Assembly: GCF_017876775.1 (NCBI RefSeq) | Contig: NZ_JAGIOP010000002.1 | Coordinates: 2,852,001-2,916,000 of the forward strand | DNA length: 64,000 nucleotides | Source: Mycolicibacterium lutetiense | GTDB lineage: Bacteria; Actinomycetota; Actinomycetes; Mycobacteriales; Mycobacteriaceae | Direction of reading: 5' to 3' | Part shown: positions 41,250-50,185 of the stretch, piece after piece | Position numbering within the stretch: the stretch's first letter is position 1 | Layout: each line of letters opens with the position of its first letter | The notes under the pieces: generated by a model | The model's database searches: none | What the model was told of the DNA's origin: nothing | The model's input: the letters and a program-made list of their open reading frames with translations, nothing else | Made by a program: the position numbers and the translations under genes

Positions 41250-42208
41250 CAGCACGAACCTCCGGGCACCGGCATGCACATGTCGGTAGCGAGCAACTCC
41301 GGCGGCGCCGTCTCGGCGTCGAGGACCCGTTCGATCTTCCTGCGGATCAGTTGGAGCCCACGAACGACGGCGCCGTTGCGTTCGACCCAATACCGCGCGG
41401 TTTCCTGGTAGTGACGCACCTTTTCGAGAAACTCGTCCCGATGGTTCTGGTACATCATGCCGACCGGTGCCAGTGCATCGAACACGTCGGCTATTCCCTT
41501 GAGGGAGTTGCCGAAACGCTCACCGTAGATGACAAGAGTCTGTTCGACGATCGAAGCTTTGCGGACGAGTTCTCGCAGGCCATCACTGAACTTGCTCAGC
41601 GCCTGGATGTACTCGTCGGACATGTTGAGGATCGCCGATACCTGGCCGCGCTGTTTGTCCACTGTGGCCATGATGCTGTTGCCGGCGTCGATCATCGCCG
41701 AAAGTGCATTGATGTTGTCGCCGGTGAGCGCATTCTGCACCTGGTTCAGCGACTGGTTGATCGGATCGGCGTCGATGTTTTCGGTGATCTTCCGCGAATC
41801 GGCCAGGGTTTGCATCAGGTTGTAAGGCATCGTCACGCGCTCCAAAGGAACCGGCTTGTCCCCCAACGGCGCATCGCCCAACGACACCAGGTCGACGTAG
41901 TAGCCGCCGACGACGGTGAGCATGCGGACCTGAATCTGTGACCGGTCTCCGACGAATGCGTCGCGGTCGACCTGCGCACGCACTCGAACCTGGTTCTTCT
42001 CCAGCGCGAGATCTTTCACCTTGCCCACGGTGATACCCGAGATTCGTACCTGATCACCGGAACGGATCGACGCGGAATCCTCGGTGTAGAACGTGACCAG
42101 CTTCTCCCCCGGCGGACTGATGTACAGCATCGCCACGACCAATGCCACGACCGTTGCGAAGGCCATTGCACCGATGCCCCACACCGTCGGGTTTCTCAGT
42201 AGTTTCAT
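41249..42208 (-). CDS. mceC: Mce family protein MceC
   Basis: A 319-residue protein started at ATG 42208, overlapping mceB by 4 bases. It has one N-terminal helix (GAMAFATVVALVVAMLYISP), the MCE domain (SIRSGDQVRISGITVGKVKD), and a long coiled tail (VEQTLVIYGERFGNSLKGIA and onwards). The C-terminus CMPVPGGSC carries two Cys. Overlapping stops and starts along the operon indicate coupled translation of equal subunit amounts. Confidence 0.92.
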   Translation of the reverse strand: MKLLRNPTVWGIGAMAFATVVALVVAMLYISPPGEKLVTFYTEDSASIRSGDQVRISGITVGKVKDLALEKNQVRVRAQVDRDAFVGDRSQIQVRMLTVVGGYYVDLVSLGDAPLGDKPVPLERVTMPYNLMQTLADSRKITENIDADPINQSLNQVQNALTGDNINALSAMIDAGNSIMATVDKQRGQVSAILNMSDEYIQALSKFSDGLRELVRKASIVEQTLVIYGERFGNSLKGIADVFDALAPVGMMYQNHRDEFLEKVRHYQETARYWVERNGAVVRGLQLIRRKIERVLDAETAPPELLATDMCMPVPGGSC

Positions 42209-43257
42209 CTCTTGCACAAGACCACCTTTTGGCCGTTCACCAGGACGTCCATCGGTGCCGGTAGCTCGAAGCGACCACGAGTGCACGGCAATGGAGCATC
42301 GTCCTGCGGTTCCGGGATGTTCTCCCACACCGAGGGCACCAGTTTGAACGCGTCGACGTAGTTGTCGAGGTTGCTGAATGCACGATCCAACGCAAGTTCG
42401 ACTTCACTGGGTTCACCGCTTGCGGGGTTCTGCTCGAGTCGCCACCGAGAAGCGGCATTGAACACCGGCGGAAATCCCAGATTGCTCATCAATCGGACTA
42501 CGGTGTCGGTGAACTCGGGTCCGTATAGTTCGGATTTCCGGAATTCATCGATCGCATTCAGCGCGCCGTCCAACGGCCGGTTTATCCAGTCCAGAATCTG
42601 TACCAGTTCTTTTGAATTTCCCCCGATGCCGTCAGCCACAGCTGACAGATTCCGCATGAGGGTGGCAATGACCTGCTGACGGTCGGCCACGAATCTGGTC
42701 AGCTTGTGGATGCTGTCCAGCATCGGAGCCAGACCATCCCCATCACCGGACAGGTAGGAGACCGCATTACTGGTGAAGGTATTGATCTCGTCGGGACTGA
42801 GCGTCGCGATCACCGGTTGCAATCCGTTGAACAGTGCCGTGATGTCGAATGACGGCTGGGTCATCTCGGTGGGTACCCGCGTCACGAGGTCCGCTGCCGA
42901 ATACCCCTCCGCCGGATTTGCCACGTCGACATACCGCAATCCGGTGAGGGCCTGGTATTTGATCGCGAGCCGACTGCCGGAGACGACCCCGTACCGCTTG
43001 TCCAGGGTGAAGTCGACGGCAGCAAAGCTGTGGCCGTCGCGGCGCTCCAGCCGAACGGATTGCACCTTGCCCACCCGGACTCCACGAACCCGCACGTCGG
43101 CGTCCTTGTGCAGGCCGGACACGTCGGTGAACTCGGCGATGTATGAAAGCTCCGGCGCGGCGACCGGTTGCCGAATCACGTTGGCCAGCAAGATGAACAG
43201 GATGACCGCGATGACTGCGCCGACGACGAGTCGCCACAATGCCCCGAGTGTCGTCAT
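42205..43257 (-). CDS. mceB: Mce family protein MceB
   Basis: A 350-residue protein. The N-terminal helix LVVGAVIAVILFILLANVIR leads to the MCE domain (VSGLHKDADVRVRGVRVGKV, about residues 47-66). The helical tail contains LVQILDWINRPLDGALNAID. The start ATG abuts the mceA stop. It belongs to the six-subunit Mce assembly. Confidence 0.92.
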   Translation of the reverse strand: MTTLGALWRLVVGAVIAVILFILLANVIRQPVAAPELSYIAEFTDVSGLHKDADVRVRGVRVGKVQSVRLERRDGHSFAAVDFTLDKRYGVVSGSRLAIKYQALTGLRYVDVANPAEGYSAADLVTRVPTEMTQPSFDITALFNGLQPVIATLSPDEINTFTSNAVSYLSGDGDGLAPMLDSIHKLTRFVADRQQVIATLMRNLSAVADGIGGNSKELVQILDWINRPLDGALNAIDEFRKSELYGPEFTDTVVRLMSNLGFPPVFNAASRWRLEQNPASGEPSEVELALDRAFSNLDNYVDAFKLVPSVWENIPEPQDDAPLPCTRGRFELPAPMDVLVNGQKVVLCKR

Positions 43258-44325
43258 TCAGGATCCTCCCGGTGCCGTCGTCGAGGTCGCCCTGAGTGCG
43301 CCGAGCGGAGCGGCCACGCCCGGAAGACTGTCCAACACGATCCGGACTTGAAGGGCCCGCTGCTCGGGGGTGCCGCCGTAGAGCCGCTCAAACCGGGTAC
43401 GCAGTTCCGTCAGCGTCTGAGCGAAACCTTCGGGCCTGATCAACGGGGGCACCACATCGGTGAGGGCCTTGACCGTGTCCGTGACCGGGAGCAGTTCGCG
43501 GATGTGGCTGGATTCCAGCTTGCCGATGTCGGCGAAGAGCCCGCCCGACGCCAACTCAAGGGTCGGCAGGAACAAATTGTTCCATTCCTCGTCGGTGTAG
43601 TCCGCGTGGGTTCGCCGTTCCCAGTTGGCATCGTCGTGCAGGAAGCTGTTGCCGGCGTTCATCATTGAGTCGACGGTCGACGGGAACACGACGCTCACCC
43701 CGGTGGCGTTGGCGAGCAGCCGTTCGGTGCTGACCGTTTGCACCTGGGCGACCGAGTTGGCGGCGATCAACGCGGTTTCGATCAGCGGGTTCAGCGCGTC
43801 GGTGTAGCGGGTGGCCCGCTCGACCACTGAAACGAGTTGCGGTGTCAGTACCCCCGTGGACACCTCGCCGAGACGAGACAGCAACGCCTGGAGCGTGAAG
43901 TTGCCCTGCGGCACCGTGGTGATCTGCATCCCGTCGCGCAGCGCCTCACCGCCGGTACCGGCCAGCAGGTTCACGCCGGTGACACCGAAGTAGTTGATGG
44001 GCCGGAAATCCACTCCCACCGTGTCGGTCAATCCCGCCACCGGGGTCACCTGCAGATCCGCGGTGAGCCGGAGTCCTCCACCCGTCAGGCTGGTGACCTC
44101 GGTGACCTCCCCGATGGCAACCCCGTGCATGACCACCGCAGTACCTTGGCCGACGCCCTGTCCCACATACGGCGTATCGATCGTCACCGACATCGTGCCG
44201 GCCGGCCGGCCGGCGAAGGGATTGTTGGTCACCAGGAACCCCGCCACAGCTGCACACATCACCGTTGCGAGGCTGACGATTCGCAAAGTGCGCCGTTCTC
44301 TTTCGGCCGGCCCATGTATCAACAC
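43258..44325 (-). CDS. mceA: Mce family protein MceA
   Basis: A 355-residue protein with an N-terminal helix (IVSLATVMCAAVAGFLVTNN), an MCE domain (VGQGVGQGTAVVMHGVAIGE), and a tail rich in helices (LEVASTR-type regions up to ERLYGGTPEQRALQ). It is the first Mce subunit after yrbEB and 9 bp from it. The paralogue number (mce1 to mce8 type) cannot be fixed here, so the cargo (fatty acid, sterol or other lipid) remains open. Confidence 0.9.
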   Translation of the reverse strand: MLIHGPAERERRTLRIVSLATVMCAAVAGFLVTNNPFAGRPAGTMSVTIDTPYVGQGVGQGTAVVMHGVAIGEVTEVTSLTGGGLRLTADLQVTPVAGLTDTVGVDFRPINYFGVTGVNLLAGTGGEALRDGMQITTVPQGNFTLQALLSRLGEVSTGVLTPQLVSVVERATRYTDALNPLIETALIAANSVAQVQTVSTERLLANATGVSVVFPSTVDSMMNAGNSFLHDDANWERRTHADYTDEEWNNLFLPTLELASGGLFADIGKLESSHIRELLPVTDTVKALTDVVPPLIRPEGFAQTLTELRTRFERLYGGTPEQRALQVRIVLDSLPGVAAPLGALRATSTTAPGGS

Positions 44326-44334
44326 AATGTCCGC

Positions 44335-45201
44335 CTACCCTGTGAACACGAATTCGGGCCGGATGCCCCACAGCATCACGGTGGTGGCCAAGTCCAGGAC
44401 CATGATCGCGACCAGGCTGGCGCGCACGGCTCGCCCCGAGGCCAGGCCGACGCCGACTGGTCCACCGCTGGCGAAATATCCGTAGTAGCAATGAATTACC
44501 GTCGCAGCCACGCAGTACACCGACACCTTGATCACTGAGTACGCGAGATCCTGTGGGGTGAGGAATTCGACGAAGTAGTGGTTGTAGGTGCCGCCGGGCA
44601 CGCCGTGGAATACCCGGATCACCGTGTTCATGACGAAGAAGGTGAGCACCAGCGTCACGAGATATCCCGGGATCACACAGATCAACCCACCGATCAGCCG
44701 GGTGCCGACCACGTAGGGGATCGGCCGCAGCCCCATCGCTTCGACTGCATCGATCTCGTCGGAGATCCGCATCGAGCCGATCTCGGCGGTCATTCGGCAC
44801 CCGATCTGGCAGGCGAAGGCGATGCCGCCGACCAGGGGGCCGATCACCCGAACCGCACCTACGCCGGCAACTATCCCGGACAGGGAACCGAAGCCGATGA
44901 TGTTCAGGACGGCGAATGCCTCCACCGCCAGCGAGGCACCCACTGCCACGCCGAGGACCAGCAGAATGCTGATCACGCCGCCGTCGACGATGAGCGAACC
45001 CCGTCCCCAGGCCAGGCTGTTCATCTGCTGCAGCGTTTCCCGGCGGTACCTCCGCAGAGTGATCGGCAGCATGAGAAGCGTCTGGGCGATGAAGACAACC
45101 CACCGCCCGGGCTCGAGCAGTACGTCGTCGATCCGCCCGACAGCGCGTTTCGTGAATCGAGTGCTGAAGTATTTCGACGGTGCTGCAGCGACGGACGACA
45201 T
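44335..45201 (-). CDS. yrbEB: YrbE-type (MlaE) permease, second subunit
   Basis: A 288-residue membrane protein started at ATG 45201 (TGATG overlap with yrbEA). It shows the MlaE-family core IGPLVGGIAFACQIGCRMTA and EIGSMRISDEIDAVEAMGLR, followed by five to six helices. YrbEA/YrbEB form the inner-membrane channel of the Mce importer, powered by an Mkl/MceG ATPase encoded elsewhere. No ATPase gene is present in the window. Confidence 0.93.
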   Translation of the reverse strand: MSSVAAAPSKYFSTRFTKRAVGRIDDVLLEPGRWVVFIAQTLLMLPITLRRYRRETLQQMNSLAWGRGSLIVDGGVISILLVLGVAVGASLAVEAFAVLNIIGFGSLSGIVAGVGAVRVIGPLVGGIAFACQIGCRMTAEIGSMRISDEIDAVEAMGLRPIPYVVGTRLIGGLICVIPGYLVTLVLTFFVMNTVIRVFHGVPGGTYNHYFVEFLTPQDLAYSVIKVSVYCVAATVIHCYYGYFASGGPVGVGLASGRAVRASLVAIMVLDLATTVMLWGIRPEFVFTG

Positions 45202-46058
45202 CACGCCACCTCCATGGGAAAGAACATGGTCTGCACCTGTGTGATCGCGAGGTTGGCGAAGACGATGCACACGACGTTGAGCACCACCGACGAGTTCACT
45301 GCGTCGGCGACACCGCGCGGACCGCCCTTGGCCTCCATCCCGCGCAGCGACGACACGATTGACACGATCGCGGCGAACACCACGGTTTTTCCGATGGCGA
45401 ACCAGATGTCGCCCACCTTCGCGAAGGTGCCGAAGGACTGCCAGAAACTTCCCGGCGACATCCCGCTGGCCGTCACCGCCAGGACGAATGCCGCGGCGGT
45501 TCCCGCCGCGATGATGTAGATGCACAGCATCGGGGAGAGCAGAAGCAACCCGAGGAACCGCGGCACCACCAGGCGACGCACCGGGTCGACGCCCATCACC
45601 CGCATCGCTTCGAGTTCCTCACGGACCGCGCGGGCCCCGAAATCCGACGCGATGGCCGCCGCCGCAGCCCCGCCCATCAGCAACCCGGCGGTGATCGGCG
45701 CGCCCTGCCGGACGACGCCGACGCCGCTGGCCGCACCGAGAAGGGAGGTCGCCCCGACCTGATTGACCAGTCCGGACGTCACGAGCGTGACCATGGCACC
45801 GAACGGAATAGCCATCAGCAGCCCGGGTATCGCCGTCACCTTGAGCAGCGTCCAGGCCTGCAGGAGGAGCTCACGGACGGGCAGTCGCAAGGCGATGGCG
45901 TCAATGACGCTGTAACGCAACACATCCACGAGGAGTTGAACGGCGCGACCGGTGGTGGCCGCACTGCGCACCGGGATACTGCCGATCCGCGACACGGATC
46001 GGCGCGTCCCGAGGAACGCCTTGGTCGAGGTTGCCCGCAACACTGCGGTCGTGCTCAA
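45201..46058 (-). CDS. yrbEA: YrbE-type (MlaE) permease, first subunit
   Basis: A 285-residue membrane protein with several helices and the MlaE motif ASDFGARAVREELEAMRVMG followed by VDPVRRLVVPRFLG. It is the first gene of the mce operon. The upstream gap to the flavin monooxygenase gene (184 bp) has a KstR2-like 14-bp dyad at 46179-46192. Together with YrbEB it makes the permease of the importer. Confidence 0.93.
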   Translation of the reverse strand: MSTTAVLRATSTKAFLGTRRSVSRIGSIPVRSAATTGRAVQLLVDVLRYSVIDAIALRLPVRELLLQAWTLLKVTAIPGLLMAIPFGAMVTLVTSGLVNQVGATSLLGAASGVGVVRQGAPITAGLLMGGAAAAAIASDFGARAVREELEAMRVMGVDPVRRLVVPRFLGLLLLSPMLCIYIIAAGTAAAFVLAVTASGMSPGSFWQSFGTFAKVGDIWFAIGKTVVFAAIVSIVSSLRGMEAKGGPRGVADAVNSSVVLNVVCIVFANLAITQVQTMFFPMEVA

Positions 46059-46178
46059 CGGTCACTCCCTTGCCGGCTTGTGCGTCCAGCGGACCGCTGG
46101 TCCGCATCCGGCGGGGCGCCGATGAGTGGCATGTGACACGTTCCCCTCCCAGATGTGATGCACGCAACGAAACGGTAC

Positions 46179-46192
46179 AGTAACCACTTACT
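46179..46192. promoter_or_regulatory. KstR2-like palindrome before the mce operon
   Basis: AGTAACCACTTACT has symmetric AGTAA/TTACT ends and lies 121 bases before the yrbEA start. It is one of five related 14-bp sites in the window that precede lipid or ketone catabolism genes. Confidence 0.5.
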
Positions 46193-46242
46193 TTGTCAAT
46201 CTGTTGAATGGCAGCTTCGGAGTATCGGCGAAGGTGCCGCTG

Positions 46243-47730
46243 TCAGCGCTGCTCGACGGGTTCGTAGGACTCGGCATCGAACTTGCTGAGCCGCCTGGTC
46301 AGCGAGTACATCGTCCCCGGCCAGGGCAGCGACACCCGACGATGACTGTCGGCGAGGTAGTAGCTGTCACAGCCCCCGAGCGCGAAGGTGGATTTGCTCA
46401 GCACCTTGTCCGCCTCGGCCACGAACTCCTGCTGTGCCGCTGCGGTCACCTCGAGTGCGGCGACACCGAGGCGATTGGTCTCGCGGATGGCGCCGACGAG
46501 GTATTTGGACTGCGCTTCGGCCATCGTGAAACCGGACAACGTGCCCACGTTGGGCCCAAACATCAGGAACGCGTTGGGAAACCCGCTGATCGTGGTGCCC
46601 ATGTGCGCCTTGGGATCACCCTTCCACACTTCGGCGAGCGTCTCGCCGGACCGACCACGGATACGTTCGGCAACGGGATGGTGCTGCATGGTCTGAAATC
46701 CGGTGCCGTAAATGACTGTGTCGGCCGGGATTTCACGCCCATCCGCGGTAACGACGGAATTCTCGCGCAACTCGACAGCCGGAGAGGTCACCAGTTCGAT
46801 GTTGGGCTGAGCCAGCGCTCGGTAATAGTCGTTGGAGAAACCGAGCCTCTTGCAGGTAGGCAGATACTGCGGGGTCAGCGCCTTACGCGTCGCGCTGTCC
46901 TTGATCCACCAGCGGATGTGCAGTCGGCCGACGCGGCCCAGCACGCCGGCGAACCGCTGCGAATTAATCGCACCAGTGGTGAAGGTGTCCAAGATGAGCC
47001 AGGTCAGCCAGCGGATCACCTTCATCACCAGGGGCCGCCGCGCCAGCATCCGCTTTGACTTCTCGGAGATGGCCCAGTCGGGCTTGGGGAGCACCCAGGA
47101 CGGGGTGCGTTGCAGGAGTGTGAGCTTGCCGACCCTTGGCTGCACCGCCGGAACGAACTGGATAGCCGAGGCTCCGGTACCGATCGCGACGACCGCCCGT
47201 CCGGCGAGGTCGATGTCGGCGGGCCACCGCGAGGAATGAAAAGCTTCGCCCTGGAACATGTCTCGGCCCGGAAGGTCGGGAATGATCGGCTCGTGCAGCG
47301 GGCCGGCGGCAATCACGAAGAACCGCGCCTGAAACACCTCACGGTTGGTCACGACATGCCAGCGCCGGTCATGGGTGTCCCACCGCGCACTGAGCACCTC
47401 GGTCCCGAGGCGCACCTTGTCGCGCACTCCGAACTCGTCGGCCACGTCACCGACGTACGCCTCGAGCTCCGCCTGGGTGCCGTACACGCGCGACCAATCC
47501 GGTTTGGGCGCATACGAATAGCTGTACACGTGGGACGGAATATCGACAGCACACCCTGGATACGTGTTGTGATGCCACGTGCCGCCGACGCCGTCGGAGC
47601 GCTCGACGATGACGACGTCGCCGATGCCTGCGTTCCCAAGCTCGATGGCAGCGGCAACACCACACAGCCCGCCCCCGAGGATGAGCACCTCGACCGTTTC
47701 CACGTCGTGCACCTGGTCCTTACCCGCCAC
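46243..47730 (-). CDS. Flavin-containing (Baeyer-Villiger-type) monooxygenase
   Basis: A 495-residue enzyme. The FAD motif is ILGGGLCGVAAAIELGNAG, the BVMO fingerprint is FQGEAFHSSRWPA, and the NADP motif is VAIGTGASAIQFVPAVQ. It is shorter than the BVMO at 32563 (609 residues) and belongs to a different branch of the class B group. It precedes the mce operon on the same strand, with its own pair of AGCAAG-type dyads upstream at 47775-47807. The probable substrate is a lipid or steroid-derived ketone (inference). Confidence 0.9.
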   Translation of the reverse strand: MAGKDQVHDVETVEVLILGGGLCGVAAAIELGNAGIGDVVIVERSDGVGGTWHHNTYPGCAVDIPSHVYSYSYAPKPDWSRVYGTQAELEAYVGDVADEFGVRDKVRLGTEVLSARWDTHDRRWHVVTNREVFQARFFVIAAGPLHEPIIPDLPGRDMFQGEAFHSSRWPADIDLAGRAVVAIGTGASAIQFVPAVQPRVGKLTLLQRTPSWVLPKPDWAISEKSKRMLARRPLVMKVIRWLTWLILDTFTTGAINSQRFAGVLGRVGRLHIRWWIKDSATRKALTPQYLPTCKRLGFSNDYYRALAQPNIELVTSPAVELRENSVVTADGREIPADTVIYGTGFQTMQHHPVAERIRGRSGETLAEVWKGDPKAHMGTTISGFPNAFLMFGPNVGTLSGFTMAEAQSKYLVGAIRETNRLGVAALEVTAAAQQEFVAEADKVLSKSTFALGGCDSYYLADSHRRVSLPWPGTMYSLTRRLSKFDAESYEPVEQR

Positions 47731-47774
47731 CTGCTCACCCCTGCCTTGCCTTGTGTGATCCAGGTAACTACGCT

Positions 47775-47807
47775 AGCAAGTGCTTACTTCATAAGCAAGC
47801 ACTTACT
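47775..47807. promoter_or_regulatory. Two tandem KstR2-like palindromes between divergent genes
   Basis: AGCAAGTGCTTACT (47775-47788) and AGCAAGCACTTACT (47794-47807) lie 19 bases apart, about two helical turns. Each differs from the published KstR2 box AnCAAGnnCTTGnT at one defined base. They sit between the monooxygenase and hydrolase genes and could control both. Confidence 0.6.
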
Positions 47808-47871
47808 TCATGGAGGTGGGATTTGTGAGAGTTCCGGCGAACATTCTTCGGGTCGGGTCGGGTTGCGTGCG

Positions 47872-48753
47872 ATGCGTCCGGTCATGACCTCGGGCCGCCT
47901 TTCCCTGGCCGGTAAGCGCCGCATCGTCGAGATGATCGCCGGCGCGTCGAAGGTTCCTGCGGGGGTGGTCGTCGAATCGGCGGCAATCGCCGGGGTACCG
48001 GTCCAACGAGTCACACCGCCGAATGCGCGTCTGGACAGCACAATTCTCTTGCTGCACGGCGGTGGATACGCCTCGGGAAGCGCACAGGGCTATCGAGGTC
48101 TGGCGGGCGAGCTGGCGACTGCGGCCAACATCCAAATCATCGTCGCCGACTACCGGTTGGCACCCGAGCATCCGTTCCCCGCCGCATTGGACGACGCGTT
48201 CGCCGTCTATCGCGCGCTGTCGGAAAGGGTGTCCACGATCGCCATCGCCGGCGACTCGGCCGGCGGTGGGCTGACCCTCGCGTTGGCCCAGCGCATCCGG
48301 GATGCGTCGTTGCCGGCACCAGCCGCGCTCGGATTGATCTGCCCGTGGCTGGATCTCGCTCTCGACGCGGATGCCCTGCGCCCACCCCGGAAAGATCCGC
48401 TCATCGTCCCCGAGTTGATAGCCGAATGGTGCACGTTCTACGTGGGAAACCGCGATGCACGCGAGCCCGGCATCTCGCCCATCTACGGCAACGTCGCGTC
48501 GCTGCCACCGATTGTCATGCACTCCGCCGGCGACGATCCGCTCGCCCTCGACGCGGACAAGCTCGAACGCGAACTGGTAGCGCAGTCAAGCGGCTTGTTA
48601 ATCCATCGGCGATACAACAACCTCTGGCACGATTTTCACCTGCAGGTGGGATTCCTCGCTGAGGCCGATCATGCCGTAGCACTATTTGGCGAACAACTCG
48701 CCGAACTCGTTGCGGCCCAACATCTGCCAGCCGAGAGGCAGCCGCGACAGTGA
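47872..48753 (+). CDS. Alpha/beta hydrolase of the hormone-sensitive-lipase group
   Basis: About 293 residues from ATG 47872. A start about 50 bases earlier, nearer the GGAGG at 47813, cannot be excluded. The oxyanion motif HGGGYASGSAQGY, the nucleophile motif IAGDSAGGGLTLAL, and the Asp/His parts AGDDPLALDA and NNLWHDFHLQ are all present. Such carboxylesterases split short or medium acyl esters, so it could hydrolyse the ester made by the divergent Baeyer-Villiger enzyme. This coupling is an inference supported by the shared promoter region. Confidence 0.87.
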   Translation: MRPVMTSGRLSLAGKRRIVEMIAGASKVPAGVVVESAAIAGVPVQRVTPPNARLDSTILLLHGGGYASGSAQGYRGLAGELATAANIQIIVADYRLAPEHPFPAALDDAFAVYRALSERVSTIAIAGDSAGGGLTLALAQRIRDASLPAPAALGLICPWLDLALDADALRPPRKDPLIVPELIAEWCTFYVGNRDAREPGISPIYGNVASLPPIVMHSAGDDPLALDADKLERELVAQSSGLLIHRRYNNLWHDFHLQVGFLAEADHAVALFGEQLAELVAAQHLPAERQPRQ

Positions 48754-48851
48754 CCGCCCAGCGGTAGATGCCCGGATGCCCGGCTGTGCGCGACGCAATG
48801 TCGCAAACAGCCGGGCAATTCGACGATCAGCGGAAGCGTCTGTCCCGCAAC

Positions 48852-49295
48852 CTAAGCCGAAACCTGATGGATTGAGTGAATCGTGCCGGGCTGCGCGGCC
48901 CGCCTGGCGTGGTCTGAGCGCTGCCACACGTCCCAATTACCGAGCGGGATCTCGTGGATATGGATCCGTACCCGGCCGGCATCCCGAGTACCACCATCAG
49001 CGGCCAAGATTGCTTTGGTGGCGGCCGTGACGAAGTCGGTTTTCTGCTTGGTGCCCAACGACCCTGCAGCCGTGGCCACCGACAACAGGTAAGTCGCCTC
49101 AGCCGCGGGCTGGATGCCCTCGTGCATCGCAGACGCCGGGAGTTCAACGATCTGCAAAGCGGGACCAAAGTCCAGCGAATTGCGTTTCGGCCGATCGTCC
49201 CAGTGCTCGAGCAGGGGCCCCAACAGCGATACCAACTCCGCGCGGGCCTCTGCGGACAAGGCCCCCTCGCGGCAGGTCAATTCAAGCAACGGCAT
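48852..49295 (-). CDS. Tautomerase-superfamily-like protein
   Basis: A 147-residue protein started at ATG 49295, which has GGAGAAAG upstream and gives Pro as residue 2, the catalytic base in tautomerases. MPLLELTCREGALS fits that N-terminus. A second tautomerase-like half may start near TYLLSVATAAGSLGTKQKTD, with VRIHIHEIPLGNWDVW. It could be a fused 4-oxalocrotonate-tautomerase type. It is the last gene of the minus-strand unit with enoyl-CoA hydratase and acyl-CoA dehydrogenase. Confidence 0.7.
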   Translation of the reverse strand: MPLLELTCREGALSAEARAELVSLLGPLLEHWDDRPKRNSLDFGPALQIVELPASAMHEGIQPAAEATYLLSVATAAGSLGTKQKTDFVTAATKAILAADGGTRDAGRVRIHIHEIPLGNWDVWQRSDHARRAAQPGTIHSIHQVSA

Positions 49296-49327
49296 ATGTC
49301 TTTCTCCAACCATGGTGTTGTAGCGGT

Positions 49328-50128
49328 TTATGTTGCGGTGTAGTGCGTGCCGTGTCGTGGCCCGTCGACCAGGAAGTTGGCGACAGCGGATTTGAGATCG
49401 TTTGTCTCAAAGAGGGATCCAGACACGGCGGGGGTGAGCTCGTCGGCCAGGGCGACGCTTCCGGTGCGCCACGCGGCGATCAATCTCTTGGTCGCCGCAT
49501 GCGCCAAGGTTGGACCGTCGGCGAGCCGATGCGCCAGGGTGGTCGCGGCCTCGTCAATGTTGTCGCAGACGGTATTGACCACGCCCCAAGCAGCCATCGT
49601 TGCAGCGTCGTACGTTGCCCCGGTCATGATCAGTTCGCGAGCGCGTCCCGATCCGGCCCGTTCAGCCAAGCGCTGCGGGCCTCCCATCGATGGGGTGAGT
49701 CCGACAGTTCTCTCGATGAGACCGAACTGAGCGTCGGGGGTGGCCAGAATGAGGTCGCTTGCCAGGGCGATCTCAAACGCCGCCGTCAAGGTGAGCCCAT
49801 TGGCGGCGAAAATCACCGGACACGGCAACTGTTCAATCGGCTGGATCAGGTCGTCGAGCAACCCCTGCCACATCGCTGCGGCCTGGTGCGAGTCCAGGCC
49901 GGAGAACAGGTTGACATCGACCCCCGCCGAGGTCATGCGCCCCTCGGCGCGGATAACCAGAGCGCGAGGGCAGTCGGCGCTGATGCCGGCCACCTGCGTC
50001 CGCAGCGATTCCATCATCGCCTGATCGAACAGATTGAGCGGCGGATGGTCGATGGTCAGCACCGCGATCTGCGCCCCGTTCGGGGTGTGGGACCGTTGCA
50101 GGATAGTCCGAGAAGATCCGTTACTCAT
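49328..50128 (-). CDS. Enoyl-CoA hydratase/isomerase family protein
   Basis: A 266-residue crotonase-fold protein. The oxyanion-hole segment is PCPVIFAANGLTLTAAFEIA (about residues 104-123). DAQFGLIERTVGLTPSMGGP covers the catalytic loop region, where Glu139 would align with a catalytic position. These proteins hydrate or isomerise enoyl-CoA. It lies 57 bp behind the acyl-CoA dehydrogenase and 32 bp before the tautomerase-like gene, giving a short beta-oxidation-like unit. Confidence 0.88.
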   Translation of the reverse strand: MSNGSSRTILQRSHTPNGAQIAVLTIDHPPLNLFDQAMMESLRTQVAGISADCPRALVIRAEGRMTSAGVDVNLFSGLDSHQAAAMWQGLLDDLIQPIEQLPCPVIFAANGLTLTAAFEIALASDLILATPDAQFGLIERTVGLTPSMGGPQRLAERAGSGRARELIMTGATYDAATMAAWGVVNTVCDNIDEAATTLAHRLADGPTLAHAATKRLIAAWRTGSVALADELTPAVSGSLFETNDLKSAVANFLVDGPRHGTHYTAT

Positions 50129-50185
50129 CCCTGAATTCCTCTCAATGTGATGTGCGGGCGGCTTTGCTTCTGTTGCCCAACCGGC

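Noticed and set aside
47110..47871. An N-terminal extension of the alpha/beta hydrolase frame
   Set aside because: The frame is open by chance across the antisense of the monooxygenase; hydrolase sequence begins only near 47872, and the operators at 47775-47807 would lie inside the extension.
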